Shown here: one piece after another, positions 1 to 5,735 of the stretch | How the letters are laid out: every line of letters begins with the position of its first letter | Position numbering within the stretch: position 1 is the stretch's first letter | DNA from: Methanocorpusculaceae archaeon UBA425 | GTDB lineage: Archaea > Halobacteriota > Methanomicrobia > Methanomicrobiales > Methanocorpusculaceae | DNA length: 10,138 nucleotides | Direction: 5' to 3' | Assembly (NCBI GenBank): GCA_002506085.1 | Contig: DAWV01000020.1 | Coordinates: forward strand, 1 to 10,138 | Notes under the pieces: model-generated | Seen by the model: only the letters and a program-made list of their open reading frames with translations | What the model was told of the DNA's origin: nothing | Databases searched by the model: none | Program-made: the position numbers and the translations under genes

Positions 1-30
1 AGGCGTAGCGTAGTGACGCGACCGAAGGTC

Positions 31-282
31 AAGAGGGCGGAACCGGATAAATGCGATTCGCGTAGATTCGCGATTATTCGCGGTGGAATTCTTATGCTTC
101 CACACACAGCGAACTCCTTTATTTGCAGAATTTGTAGATATTCACGCCGGTTCAAGCGAGCGAAGTGAGTTTGAGAACAAACCAAAAGGTTTGCTGTTCG
201 AGGGAGGATTTCTCATACATCTACACCAGGCCTTACCCCTCCCGAATTGGTTTGAGAGCACCCCCTCGTAAGTCCTACTAAA
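31..282 (-). repeat. Intergenic repeat, left copy (read on the minus strand)
   Basis: Read on the minus strand, this element begins in the T-run after the CBS/ParB gene (282-250) and matches 9712-9744 on the plus strand at 29 of 33 positions by hand count. About 243 nt further on, the shared block CGCCCTCTT recurs (39-31 here, 9966-9974 in the other copy), so the two copies are co-linear although their middles have diverged. Visible inverted repeats are CAAACC/GGTTTG (178-183 and 188-193), GGGAGG/CCTCCC (202-207 and 238-243) and GACC/GGTC (20-23 and 27-30, just outside). The motif GAGCGAAGTGA at 158-168 resembles GAGCGAAGCGA at 9861-9871. A 62-codon GTG-start frame at 83-271 overlaps this and is probably not a gene. 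Function unknown; it may be a dispersed, non-autonomous intergenic repeat. Confidence 0.6.
56..82 (+). repeat. Three ATTCGCG copies at exact 10-bp spacing
   Basis: ATTCGCG occurs at 56-62, 66-72 and 76-82, so all copies fall on roughly the same face of the DNA helix. It sits inside the left non-coding region, at the far end of the intergenic repeat. It could be a protein-binding array or a slippage product. No gene start lies close by inside the window. Confidence 0.5.
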
Positions 283-287
283 AAAAA
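280..287 (-). terminator. T8 terminator of the CBS/ParB gene
   Basis: Eight A on the plus strand are eight T on the minus strand, starting 3 nt after the stop codon of the minus-strand gene. T-runs of this kind terminate archaeal RNA polymerase without needing a hairpin. Confidence 0.7.
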
Positions 288-289
288 GG

Positions 290-1828
290 TTATGCGAGAA
301 ACGCACAGCGTGACTCGTCTAGAATCTGCACATCCTCCAGCGACCACAGACGCATATTTCGTGCAGTTTTTTCGATACCAAGCTCAGTATCCGAGTCAAT
401 ATCGATAATGTATGCCTCTAGTTCAGGAACCCGCATCCGGTTGGCTGCGACTGCCCGATGATGTCCGTCGATTAAAATATATTTGTCGGCTCTTCTGACC
501 ACAATCAGCGGCTCGGCGAGACCTTTTTTTATTTCATATGCCCTGCCGTCCAGTTCATCCATATACACTTTGGACTGGGTTGGAATCAGGCGTTTCACCG
601 GCACCATCCCGCGTGACAGATGTGGTTCATATCCATACAGTGTCTTGAGGGTCGTGAGATAATCGAACACTTTTTCGGGTGTCACCCTCTCAATCTGCGA
701 ACGGATTACATCCGCATTTGTTATGATCCCGATAAAATCCCCGTTTGAATCAATGACAGGGAGTTTCTGGACACAGTATCGGAACATTTTCCGGGCAACA
801 TCTGTTAGTCCCTCATCAGGATATGTCTTCAGAATCACCGGCTCCATCAGCGGCGCAATTCCATCATTTGCTTTGGCATCGATGATGTCTTTGGCTGCAA
901 TCAGCCCAACGACTTTACCGTTATTCAGCACCGGAAATCCGTCGTGTGTTGTAGTCCGGATAAGTCCGATAACATCCTTTACCGTCTTTCCTGCATCAAG
1001 ACTTATGACATTTGTCGTCATATACTCTTTGACGAGTTTCTTTTCGCTTCGGATGAGTGTCGGGTGCGTGGGACCAACGAGTGAATGTTCCGGACGTTTA
1101 TCGATTTTTATATCTGATAAATTGTATATATTCATGGAGTGTGCGGTTTTTTCGAGCCCCAGTTCAAGGTTTGTATCCATATAAACCACATAGGCATCAA
1201 GTTCTTTGAGACCAAGCCGCTTCGCCGCAACTGCCCGGTGATGCCCGTCAACGAGAATGGTTCTGTCTCCTGATTTTACTACGATGACCGGCTCTGCAAG
1301 ATGTTTTTCCAGTTCATAGGTTCGTCCATCCAGTTCATCCTGCTGAACGCAGCTTTGTGTCGGCTGAAGTTTTTCAACCAGCACCATTTCCCGCTGAAGA
1401 TGTGCATTAACACCATAGAGGGTATGAAGTGCCTGCATAAAATTGAAAACTTTTTCCGGGGTTACCCGCTCGATCTGCGAGCGGATGACATCCATATTGG
1501 AGATAATTCCAAGAAGCGCGTTGTCCTGCGCAACTACCGGCAGCTTCTGGATGCCGGTTCTGAAAATCCGCCGTGCAACTTCCGTGATTGTCAAATCCGG
1601 TCGTGCAGTAATCAGATGGCGCGTCATTCGCACATCTACTTTCGTCGTAGGATGTTCCCCGATTATATCTCTCGCAGAGATATACCCTACAACTTTTCCA
1701 AGTCTGAGCACGGGAAATCCATCATGATTTGTTGTATGAATCAGCTGGATTACATCTCCCACTGTTTCGGACGCGTCGATGCTTACGACATCATGCGTCA
1801 TGTAGTCACGGACCTGTTTTTTCTCCAT
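290..1828 (-). CDS. Tandemly duplicated CBS-CBS-ParB/sulfiredoxin-like protein
   Basis: A 512-residue cytoplasmic protein built from two copies of one module. Each module has two CBS motifs (about 6-115 and 266-375) followed by a ParB/sulfiredoxin-like domain (about 145-245 and 405-505). Equivalent residues sit exactly 260 apart: HDGFPV at 35-40 and 295-300, a 16-residue identical linker at 113-128 and 373-388 (DVIRSQ...TPEKVF), and the signature DGHHRAVAA at 194-202 and 454-462. CBS pairs usually sense adenine nucleotides or S-adenosylmethionine. CBS pairs followed by a ParB-like domain are a known archaeal arrangement, usually with one module. DGHHR matches the phosphate-binding loop of ParB/sulfiredoxin-fold proteins, which can be CTPases, kinases or reductases, so nuclease activity should not be assumed. 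The ATG at 1828 is the natural start; ribosome binding is weak. An A/T-rich stretch and a terminator separate it from hsp20 upstream. The biological role is not known. Confidence 0.9.
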   Translation of the reverse strand: MEKKQVRDYMTHDVVSIDASETVGDVIQLIHTTNHDGFPVLRLGKVVGYISARDIIGEHPTTKVDVRMTRHLITARPDLTITEVARRIFRTGIQKLPVVAQDNALLGIISNMDVIRSQIERVTPEKVFNFMQALHTLYGVNAHLQREMVLVEKLQPTQSCVQQDELDGRTYELEKHLAEPVIVVKSGDRTILVDGHHRAVAAKRLGLKELDAYVVYMDTNLELGLEKTAHSMNIYNLSDIKIDKRPEHSLVGPTHPTLIRSEKKLVKEYMTTNVISLDAGKTVKDVIGLIRTTTHDGFPVLNNGKVVGLIAAKDIIDAKANDGIAPLMEPVILKTYPDEGLTDVARKMFRYCVQKLPVIDSNGDFIGIITNADVIRSQIERVTPEKVFDYLTTLKTLYGYEPHLSRGMVPVKRLIPTQSKVYMDELDGRAYEIKKGLAEPLIVVRRADKYILIDGHHRAVAANRMRVPELEAYIIDIDSDTELGIEKTARNMRLWSLEDVQILDESRCAFLA

Positions 1829-1833
1829 TGCTT

Positions 1834-1855
1834 AAGCCTACTATTCGCAAGCCTA
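1834..1855 (-). promoter_or_regulatory. Direct repeats TAGGCTT before the CBS/ParB start
   Basis: On the minus strand TAGGCTT occurs at 1855-1849 and 1840-1834, with 8 nt between, the second ending 5 nt before the ATG. The nearer copy runs into a GCTTAAGC palindrome (1837-1830). The pair could be a regulator site, or the nearer copy could serve as a weak ribosome-binding site. A possible TATA element, GATAAATTC, lies at 1890-1882 on the same strand. Confidence 0.25.
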
Positions 1856-1871
1856 GGACATCAAGTTTGTT

Positions 1872-1880
1872 AAAAAAAAA
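1872..1880 (-). terminator. T9 terminator of hsp20
   Basis: Nine A on the plus strand read as T9 on the minus strand, 42 nt beyond the hsp20 stop codon and before the CBS/ParB gene. This suggests that the two same-strand genes are separate transcription units. Confidence 0.7.
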
Positions 1881-1922
1881 GAATTTATCGGGATGGAGTA
1901 GAGCCCTGCAGATTTCCGGCGG

Positions 1923-2393
1923 TTACTCGATGCTGATGGTTACGCCGTCATCTTTTACGACTTTTGGAAGGGTGATTTCCATAATGCCGTTTTTAAACGA
2001 GGCTTTCACTCCTTCTTTCGCGACGTCGGCCGGCAGACGAATTGTCCTCTGCCCGGCTCCGGTTTTGCGTTCACGCATATGGTAGGTACCGGTTTCATCG
2101 GTTTTTGTAACCTCACTGTCGTATTTTGTTTTAATCTGAAGGGTGTTTTCATTCAGGAGTTTTACCGAGATGTCCTCTTTTTCAATTCCCGGCAGGTCGC
2201 AGGTAATGATGATGCTGGTATCTGTTTCACAGAGATCCACATGGAAGTCACCGGTAATTTTCGGAACTACATTTTTGACAGCGGATTTGATGTTGTCAGA
2301 GTTGGTGTTGAGACGTCCTTCCAGTTCTGTGAAGAAGTCATCGATATCGGATCCTATCGATCCAAAGTTGAATGGATATAATATAATTGACAT
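1923..2393 (-). CDS. hsp20: Small heat shock protein, Hsp20/alpha-crystallin family
   Basis: A 156-residue ATP-independent holdase chaperone that binds unfolding proteins in the cytoplasm, usually as a large oligomer. The alpha-crystallin domain runs from about residue 50 to 144. It shows CDLPGI at 65-70, and the family signature near its end, ASFKNGIMEITLPK at 131-144, a variant of A-x3-N-G-V-L. The C-terminal tail carries the I-x-I anchor as ISI at 153-155, which docks into a neighbouring subunit. The N-terminal 45 residues are hydrophobic and then acidic, typical of the variable arm. Length is normal for archaeal members. The ATG at 2393 is supported by AGAGGT at 2409-2404, 10 nt upstream. 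The promoter has a TATA-like element and a palindrome at the expected transcription start, suggesting repression at normal temperature. It is divergent from the FKBP-like chaperone gene, giving two folding-related genes back to back. Confidence 0.95.
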   Translation of the reverse strand: MSIILYPFNFGSIGSDIDDFFTELEGRLNTNSDNIKSAVKNVVPKITGDFHVDLCETDTSIIITCDLPGIEKEDISVKLLNENTLQIKTKYDSEVTKTDETGTYHMRERKTGAGQRTIRLPADVAKEGVKASFKNGIMEITLPKVVKDDGVTISIE

Positions 2394-2433
2394 AATCTGT
2401 TTTACCTCTTTTTCAATTTCATCAGTTAGGTCT

Positions 2434-2452
2434 GATTTACTAATAGTAAGTC
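2434..2452 (-). promoter_or_regulatory. 19-bp palindromic operator candidate of hsp20
   Basis: The plus strand reads GATTTACTAATAGTAAGTC, a palindrome centred on 2443 with eight of nine base pairs matching across the axis. It lies about 20 bp downstream of the TATA-like element and about 50 bp before the hsp20 ATG, so it would cover the transcription start. Archaeal repressors commonly act at this position, including heat-shock regulators such as Phr (Pyrococcus) and HSR1 (Archaeoglobus). I do not recognise the motif as either of theirs. Confidence 0.5.
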
Positions 2453-2459
2453 ACAATGG

Positions 2460-2470
2460 TATAAATATAT
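2460..2470 (-). promoter_or_regulatory. TATA-like element of hsp20
   Basis: The minus strand reads ATATATTTATA here, an archaeal TATA-box match. Its centre at 2465 predicts transcription starting near 2440, inside the palindrome, and a leader of about 46 nt containing the ribosome-binding site. The element is nearly symmetric and might also drive rightward transcription. Confidence 0.5.
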
Positions 2471-2504
2471 TCTCGTCCCGGTAATAACATCATAAAGGAA
2501 GGTG

Positions 2505-2513
2505 TTTATGATA
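2505..2513 (+). promoter_or_regulatory. TATA-like element of the FKBP-like gene
   Basis: TTTATGATA is centred 28 bp before the ATG at 2537. That is the distance expected for transcription to begin within a few bases of the start codon, and no ribosome-binding site is visible between. A leaderless mRNA is therefore likely. Confidence 0.4.
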
Positions 2514-2536
2514 TTACATCTTCATATTATACCTAA

Positions 2537-3172
2537 ATGGCAGTACAGACGAAATCCAAAGCCGGGGAAAAAAACCCTAAGAAAAAAATAAACTGGACAC
2601 AGGTCTGCGTTATCGGCTTTTGTGTCCTGATAGTGCTTATGTGCGTTATATCATTCAGCGGGTTACCGAATGCTATCGGTAATTGGATTGGCGGCACCGG
2701 AACAACCACGAGTGCGGTTGCTGCAGGAAATCCGGTCTACGTTAATTTCACCATGAATGTCGGGGACATCCCGATTATGGACGGTGCGCTTCCGTTCTAT
2801 GCAGGTACTCAGGTCAACCAGACTCAGTATTTAGCCGGATCAAACAACTTTACGTTGGTCATGTATGCGGATGAGTTCAACCAGATTTCCTCTGGTGTTA
2901 TCGGACTTTCGCCCGGAGAAAAGCGAACCGTTGCAGGTTCCGGGGCTTCTCTGATTACGTCAATCACTAAAGAGAGTGTAGCGGATGTTGAGACTGCTAA
3001 AGTCGGAGATGTATTGTATCTGCCGGTAACCTATACGGATGAACTTGGAGATGCTAATGCAACTGCATATCGCCCGGCAGTTATTACTGCAATCAATGGT
3101 ACGGATTTAATTGTTCAGTACGGTACAGACACAATCAATATCGAAATGGTTGGCTACATAAAGACCAGCTAA
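2537..3172 (+). CDS. Membrane-anchored FKBP-like (peptidyl-prolyl isomerase-type) surface protein
   Basis: A 211-residue protein with a basic N-terminus rich in Lys (residues 5-18), one hydrophobic segment at about 21-41 and a Gly/Thr-rich linker at 48-62, followed by an outside domain. The pattern VYVNFT (67-72), LPFYAG (85-90) and GVIGLSPGEKRTV (120-132) fits the FKBP/SlyD fold, where the third block corresponds to the conserved GM-x-VGE-K loop. The usual FD and aromatic active-site residues are not clear, so isomerase activity is uncertain and a binding or chaperone role is possible. Five N-x-T sequons lie beyond the membrane segment, at Asn 70, 94, 104, 174 and 187, consistent with an N-glycosylated cell-surface protein. 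It is divergent from hsp20 and convergent with the glycosyltransferase gene. The FKBP assignment is inferred from motifs only. Confidence 0.75.
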   Translation: MAVQTKSKAGEKNPKKKINWTQVCVIGFCVLIVLMCVISFSGLPNAIGNWIGGTGTTTSAVAAGNPVYVNFTMNVGDIPIMDGALPFYAGTQVNQTQYLAGSNNFTLVMYADEFNQISSGVIGLSPGEKRTVAGSGASLITSITKESVADVETAKVGDVLYLPVTYTDELGDANATAYRPAVITAINGTDLIVQYGTDTINIEMVGYIKTS

Positions 3173-3176
3173 AATA

Positions 3177-3198
3177 TTTTTAGTATTCTTATTTTTTT
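3177..3198 (+). terminator. T-rich terminator of the FKBP-like gene
   Basis: T5 at 3177-3181 and T7 at 3192-3198 follow the stop codon within 26 nt on the coding strand. Confidence 0.6.
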
Positions 3199-3210
3199 GT
3201 GATTACTCTT

Positions 3211-3238
3211 GTGCGGAAATGTTTTCGCACGCAAAAAA
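3211..3238 (-). terminator. Terminator of aglJ with adjacent hairpin
   Basis: On the minus strand T6 occurs at 3238-3233, 25 nt after the aglJ stop, followed by an inverted repeat GTGCG/CGCAC (3211-3215 and 3226-3230) that extends by further A-T and G-T pairs. Together with the plus-strand T-runs it forms a two-way termination zone between convergent genes. Confidence 0.5.
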
Positions 3239-3263
3239 TAGATTGAAAAACCGGTTTTATGTT

Positions 3264-4193
3264 CTACTTTCTTTTCAGGTCTTCGAGTTCGGCGCGGAGC
3301 TTTCCGATTTCCAGGATTTCTTCCCTGTGATAAGCCAGAATCATGTCGCTTATCAGCCCGATCATGAATGTCAGAATACCGGTAACGATAAAGAGCATCG
3401 TCAGGACTGTCATCGGCAGATGTTCTATTCCCTGGAACCATTCCACAACAACGTAGATTCCGGATACAAGACCGCAGAGTCCAAGCAGAATGCCGACAAC
3501 ACTGAAATGGAATAACGGGTTGTTCATCTTGCCGTATTTGTTGATCGCCCGGATGATTTTGTAACCGTCTCGGAACGGATTCAGCTTTGTGGGGGAACCC
3601 GGTCGTTTCTTGTAATATGTCGGGACGACTTCGAACCGGAGATTGTGGCTGACCACAGCTGAGCAGATTTCGGTTTCAATCTCGAAACCTGATTCGGTAA
3701 GATTCATCCGTTCAATCGATTCTTTGGTGAACGCACGGTATCCCGAGAGGATGTCGGTCATGTAGACACCGTGTGCCCACTTGAAGAGCTTGTTCATGAA
3801 GGTATTTCCGAGCCGGTTCAGGCGGGTAAGTGCCCCTTTCTCATAGTCCCCGAGCCGGTTGCCGATAACATGGTCTGCCCTGCCGGAAACGAGAGGTTCC
3901 AGCATTGCATCGGCGTATTCAGGGGGGTTGGTCCCGTCCCCGTCAAGCATCAGGATGTAGGGCTCGGTGATTTGCGTAAATGCTTCAATCATCGCAGCTC
4001 CTTTCCCTTTACCGCTCTGGATAAGCACTCTCGCACCGAGACCTTTGGCGATTTCCGGAGTCCCGTCTGAGGAGCTGCCGTCAGCTACAAGAATATTCTT
4101 GTAGCCGAGGGTCTGCAGTTCCCCGATTAAGCTGCCTATTGTTGTTTTTTCGTTGAGTGTTGGAATCAACACACAGACATCGTCTTTATTCAT
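3264..4193 (-). CDS. aglJ: AglJ-type dolichyl-phosphate glycosyltransferase (GT2 family)
   Basis: A 309-residue glycosyltransferase that, in the characterised haloarchaeal homologue AglJ, adds the first sugar of the N-linked glycan to dolichol phosphate at the cytoplasmic face of the membrane. The GT-A domain occupies about 1-220: the nucleotide-sugar strand VCVLIPTLNE (6-15), the metal-binding DGDGT (84-88), DILSGYRAF (147-155) and GFEIETE (169-175). These match my memory of AglJ sequences closely, including MLEPL after the DxD. Two membrane segments follow at about 228-251 and 260-287, then a charged, probably coiled-coil tail (288-309). The sugar cannot be read from the sequence. The ATG lies 3 nt after the argG stop, so the gene is probably read from the argG transcript. 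I see no good ribosome-binding site, which suggests coupling to argG translation. A related DPM1-like transferase is the main alternative. Confidence 0.88.
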   Translation of the reverse strand: MNKDDVCVLIPTLNEKTTIGSLIGELQTLGYKNILVADGSSSDGTPEIAKGLGARVLIQSGKGKGAAMIEAFTQITEPYILMLDGDGTNPPEYADAMLEPLVSGRADHVIGNRLGDYEKGALTRLNRLGNTFMNKLFKWAHGVYMTDILSGYRAFTKESIERMNLTESGFEIETEICSAVVSHNLRFEVVPTYYKKRPGSPTKLNPFRDGYKIIRAINKYGKMNNPLFHFSVVGILLGLCGLVSGIYVVVEWFQGIEHLPMTVLTMLFIVTGILTFMIGLISDMILAYHREEILEIGKLRAELEDLKRK

Positions 4194-4196
4194 CGT

Positions 4197-5408
4197 TTAT
4201 TCTTTATTCTGAAGCTGCCAGAGCATTCTGCCCTGAATACCATAATACTTGGAATAGCCGATTGCATCCCGCTGGTCGATAGTTGTTGAATCGAAGGAAA
4301 CCAGGTCCATTGAGTAAATTGCATTCCCGGACGTTCTTCCCATTATGTGCAGACTGCCTTTGAAGAGCTGGACGTCTACCGTTCCGGTTACCCGCTTCTG
4401 GGTTTCGTCGATGAATGCGTTCAGATCATGGTAGAGTGGTTCGTGGATAAGTCCCATGTAGGCGAGTTCGGCCCACTGTTCATCAACACTGTTCTTGAAC
4501 TTCAGTTCATATCTGGAGAGAACCAGTTTTTCGAGATCTTTGTGTGCGGCAATCAGGACGGTTGCTGCCGGATGCTCGTAGTTTTCTCTGGCTTTCAGAC
4601 CGAGAACACGGTCCTCGACCATATCGTTTCTGCCGACACTGTGTTTTCCGGCGATCTTGTTGAGGGCGACAATCAGCTCGACGCCGCCCATCTTTTTGCC
4701 GTTCAATGATACCGGCACGCCGTTTTCAAAACCGATGGTCAGAAGTTCCGGCTCGTTCGGGGTGTCTTTTAAGGCTGCCGTCCAGTGGTAGATTTCTTCA
4801 GGCGGGTGATAGTCCGGTTCCTCAAGATGGCCTCCTTCGATACTCCGGGACCAGATGTTTTCGTCAACACTCCACGGTGTGGACTTCTTTACCGGGATTG
4901 GGATATTGTGCTGCTCGGCGTAATCGATTTCCCAGTCACGGGTCATATTGTGTTCACGCATTGGGGCGACGATGTCGAATCCGTGCATTCTGAATATGTA
5001 ATCGAATCTGAGCTGGTCATTTCCTTTACCAGTGCATCCGTGTCCGATTGCCGCAGCATTCTCCTTTTTCGCGATTTTTACAATCTCTTCTGCGATGATC
5101 GGCCGTGCGAGGGAAGTTCCCATCGGGTATCCTTCGTAAAGTGCATTCGCCTTGATTGCCGGGAAGACATGGTTTTTGACAAAAGCATCCTTTAAATCGA
5201 GCGTATAGTGCTTGTCTGCGATGAGGTTTCCTTTATCGGTTGCCATTTTCACTTCGGCTTCCGGTTGACCAACATCTGCCGCAACCGTGATTACACGGTC
5301 ATATCCATACATGTTCTTTAAAAGAGGAACACAAATCGAGGTGTCAAGACCTCCGGAAAAGGCGAGGACAACAGTGCCTTTCCCTCCTTTTACATTTGTA
5401 TCTGTCAT
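4197..5408 (-). CDS. argG: Argininosuccinate synthase
   Basis: A 403-residue cytoplasmic enzyme that joins citrulline and aspartate using ATP, giving argininosuccinate, AMP and pyrophosphate; this is the second-last step of arginine synthesis. The N-terminal PP-loop is SGGLDTS at 18-24, and the aspartate/citrulline-binding segment GHGCTGKGNDQ is at 122-132. STPWSVDENIWSRSIEGG starts at about 176, and the typical C-terminal oligomerisation region is complete. Length matches the usual 395-410. The ATG at 5408 has GGAG at 5422-5419, 10 nt upstream. argH, the next enzyme of the pathway, is not adjacent; a protein glycosylation gene follows instead after 3 nt. A palindrome just upstream of the ribosome-binding site suggests transcriptional control. 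No oddities in the catalytic residues I can see. Confidence 0.97.
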   Translation of the reverse strand: MTDTNVKGGKGTVVLAFSGGLDTSICVPLLKNMYGYDRVITVAADVGQPEAEVKMATDKGNLIADKHYTLDLKDAFVKNHVFPAIKANALYEGYPMGTSLARPIIAEEIVKIAKKENAAAIGHGCTGKGNDQLRFDYIFRMHGFDIVAPMREHNMTRDWEIDYAEQHNIPIPVKKSTPWSVDENIWSRSIEGGHLEEPDYHPPEEIYHWTAALKDTPNEPELLTIGFENGVPVSLNGKKMGGVELIVALNKIAGKHSVGRNDMVEDRVLGLKARENYEHPAATVLIAAHKDLEKLVLSRYELKFKNSVDEQWAELAYMGLIHEPLYHDLNAFIDETQKRVTGTVDVQLFKGSLHIMGRTSGNAIYSMDLVSFDSTTIDQRDAIGYSKYYGIQGRMLWQLQNKE

Positions 5409-5418
5409 TAGTGGTAGT

Positions 5419-5467
5419 CTCCGATAAATACTGAATAGTATTTGTGTGCCGGAGATATTGAATACTG
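5419..5467 (-). promoter_or_regulatory. argG promoter with palindromic operator candidate
   Basis: Reading toward argG on the minus strand there is a TATA-like stretch (5464-5454, TATTCAATATC), then a palindrome with 7-bp arms AAATACT/AGTATTT (5426-5432 and 5437-5443), then GGAG (5422-5419). The TATA centre predicts transcription starting near 5433, in the middle of the palindrome, so a bound protein would block initiation. The plus-strand heptamer AATACTG occurs at 5427-5433 and again at 5461-5467. The regulator is unknown. Confidence 0.45.
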
Positions 5468-5520
5468 TGGATAGTCAGATGTCTTATTCAGAGATATGGT
5501 GTGCGTTCATGCGTTTCTCC

Positions 5521-5529
5521 AAAAAAAAA
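5521..5529 (-). terminator. Orphan T9 terminator upstream of argG
   Basis: Nine A on the plus strand give T9 on the minus strand. No minus-strand gene ends here: the next gene to the right (MFS) is on the plus strand. The run either ends an unannotated minus-strand RNA or insulates the argG promoter. Confidence 0.5.
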
Positions 5530-5582
5530 GGTCCGCAGTCCCGGGTATGCCGGTACCGGATTCATGGTCGAGGGCTATGCCG
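5521..5582 (-). ncRNA. Candidate small RNA between argG and the MFS gene
   Basis: The stretch 5531-5596 has 43 G/C in 66 bases, clearly richer than the intergenic DNA around it, and ends on the minus strand in T9. Within it, 5539-5547 and 5554-5560 form a 7-bp stem with a two-base bulge and a six-base loop. A TATA-like AATATTAA at 5610-5603 on the minus strand would start transcription near 5580, giving an RNA of about 60 nt. I do not recognise a known class: no tRNA T-loop, no C/D boxes, no terminal ACA. This is a hypothesis from composition, terminator and spacing only. Confidence 0.25.
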
Positions 5583-5683
5583 CATCCATTCCCGGCTTTA
5601 CCTTAATATTCTTACAGGATGCATGAATAATGGACGTAATAAGAGAATGCTTTCCTGCCGATGCACGGACGCCCGGTAATACG

Positions 5684-5691
5684 AATATAAT
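5684..5691 (+). promoter_or_regulatory. TATA-like element of the MFS gene
   Basis: AATATAAT lies about 50 bp before the ATG at 5736 and would start transcription near 5713, giving a leader of roughly 20 nt. No clear ribosome-binding site is present in that leader; the G-rich GGGGTGGG at 5699-5706 would lie upstream of the transcript start. Confidence 0.35.
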
Positions 5692-5735
5692 CTTATCCGG
5701 GGTGGGATTCACTTTGCATCGTCCGGTTTTTGATT

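Noticed and set aside
83..271. 62-codon GTG-start frame in the left intergenic region
   Set aside because: It covers hairpins and repeat sequence, has no ribosome-binding site and resembles no protein family; repeat sequence readily yields such frames.
5531..5596. tRNA or 5S rRNA in the GC-rich intergenic stretch
   Set aside because: There is no T-loop consensus, no acceptor stem pairing and the length does not fit; it does not match conserved 5S features.
5446..5679. 77-codon plus-strand frame between argG and the MFS gene
   Set aside because: It overlaps the argG promoter, passes through a poly-A run and the GC-rich stretch, has no family resemblance and no ribosome-binding site.
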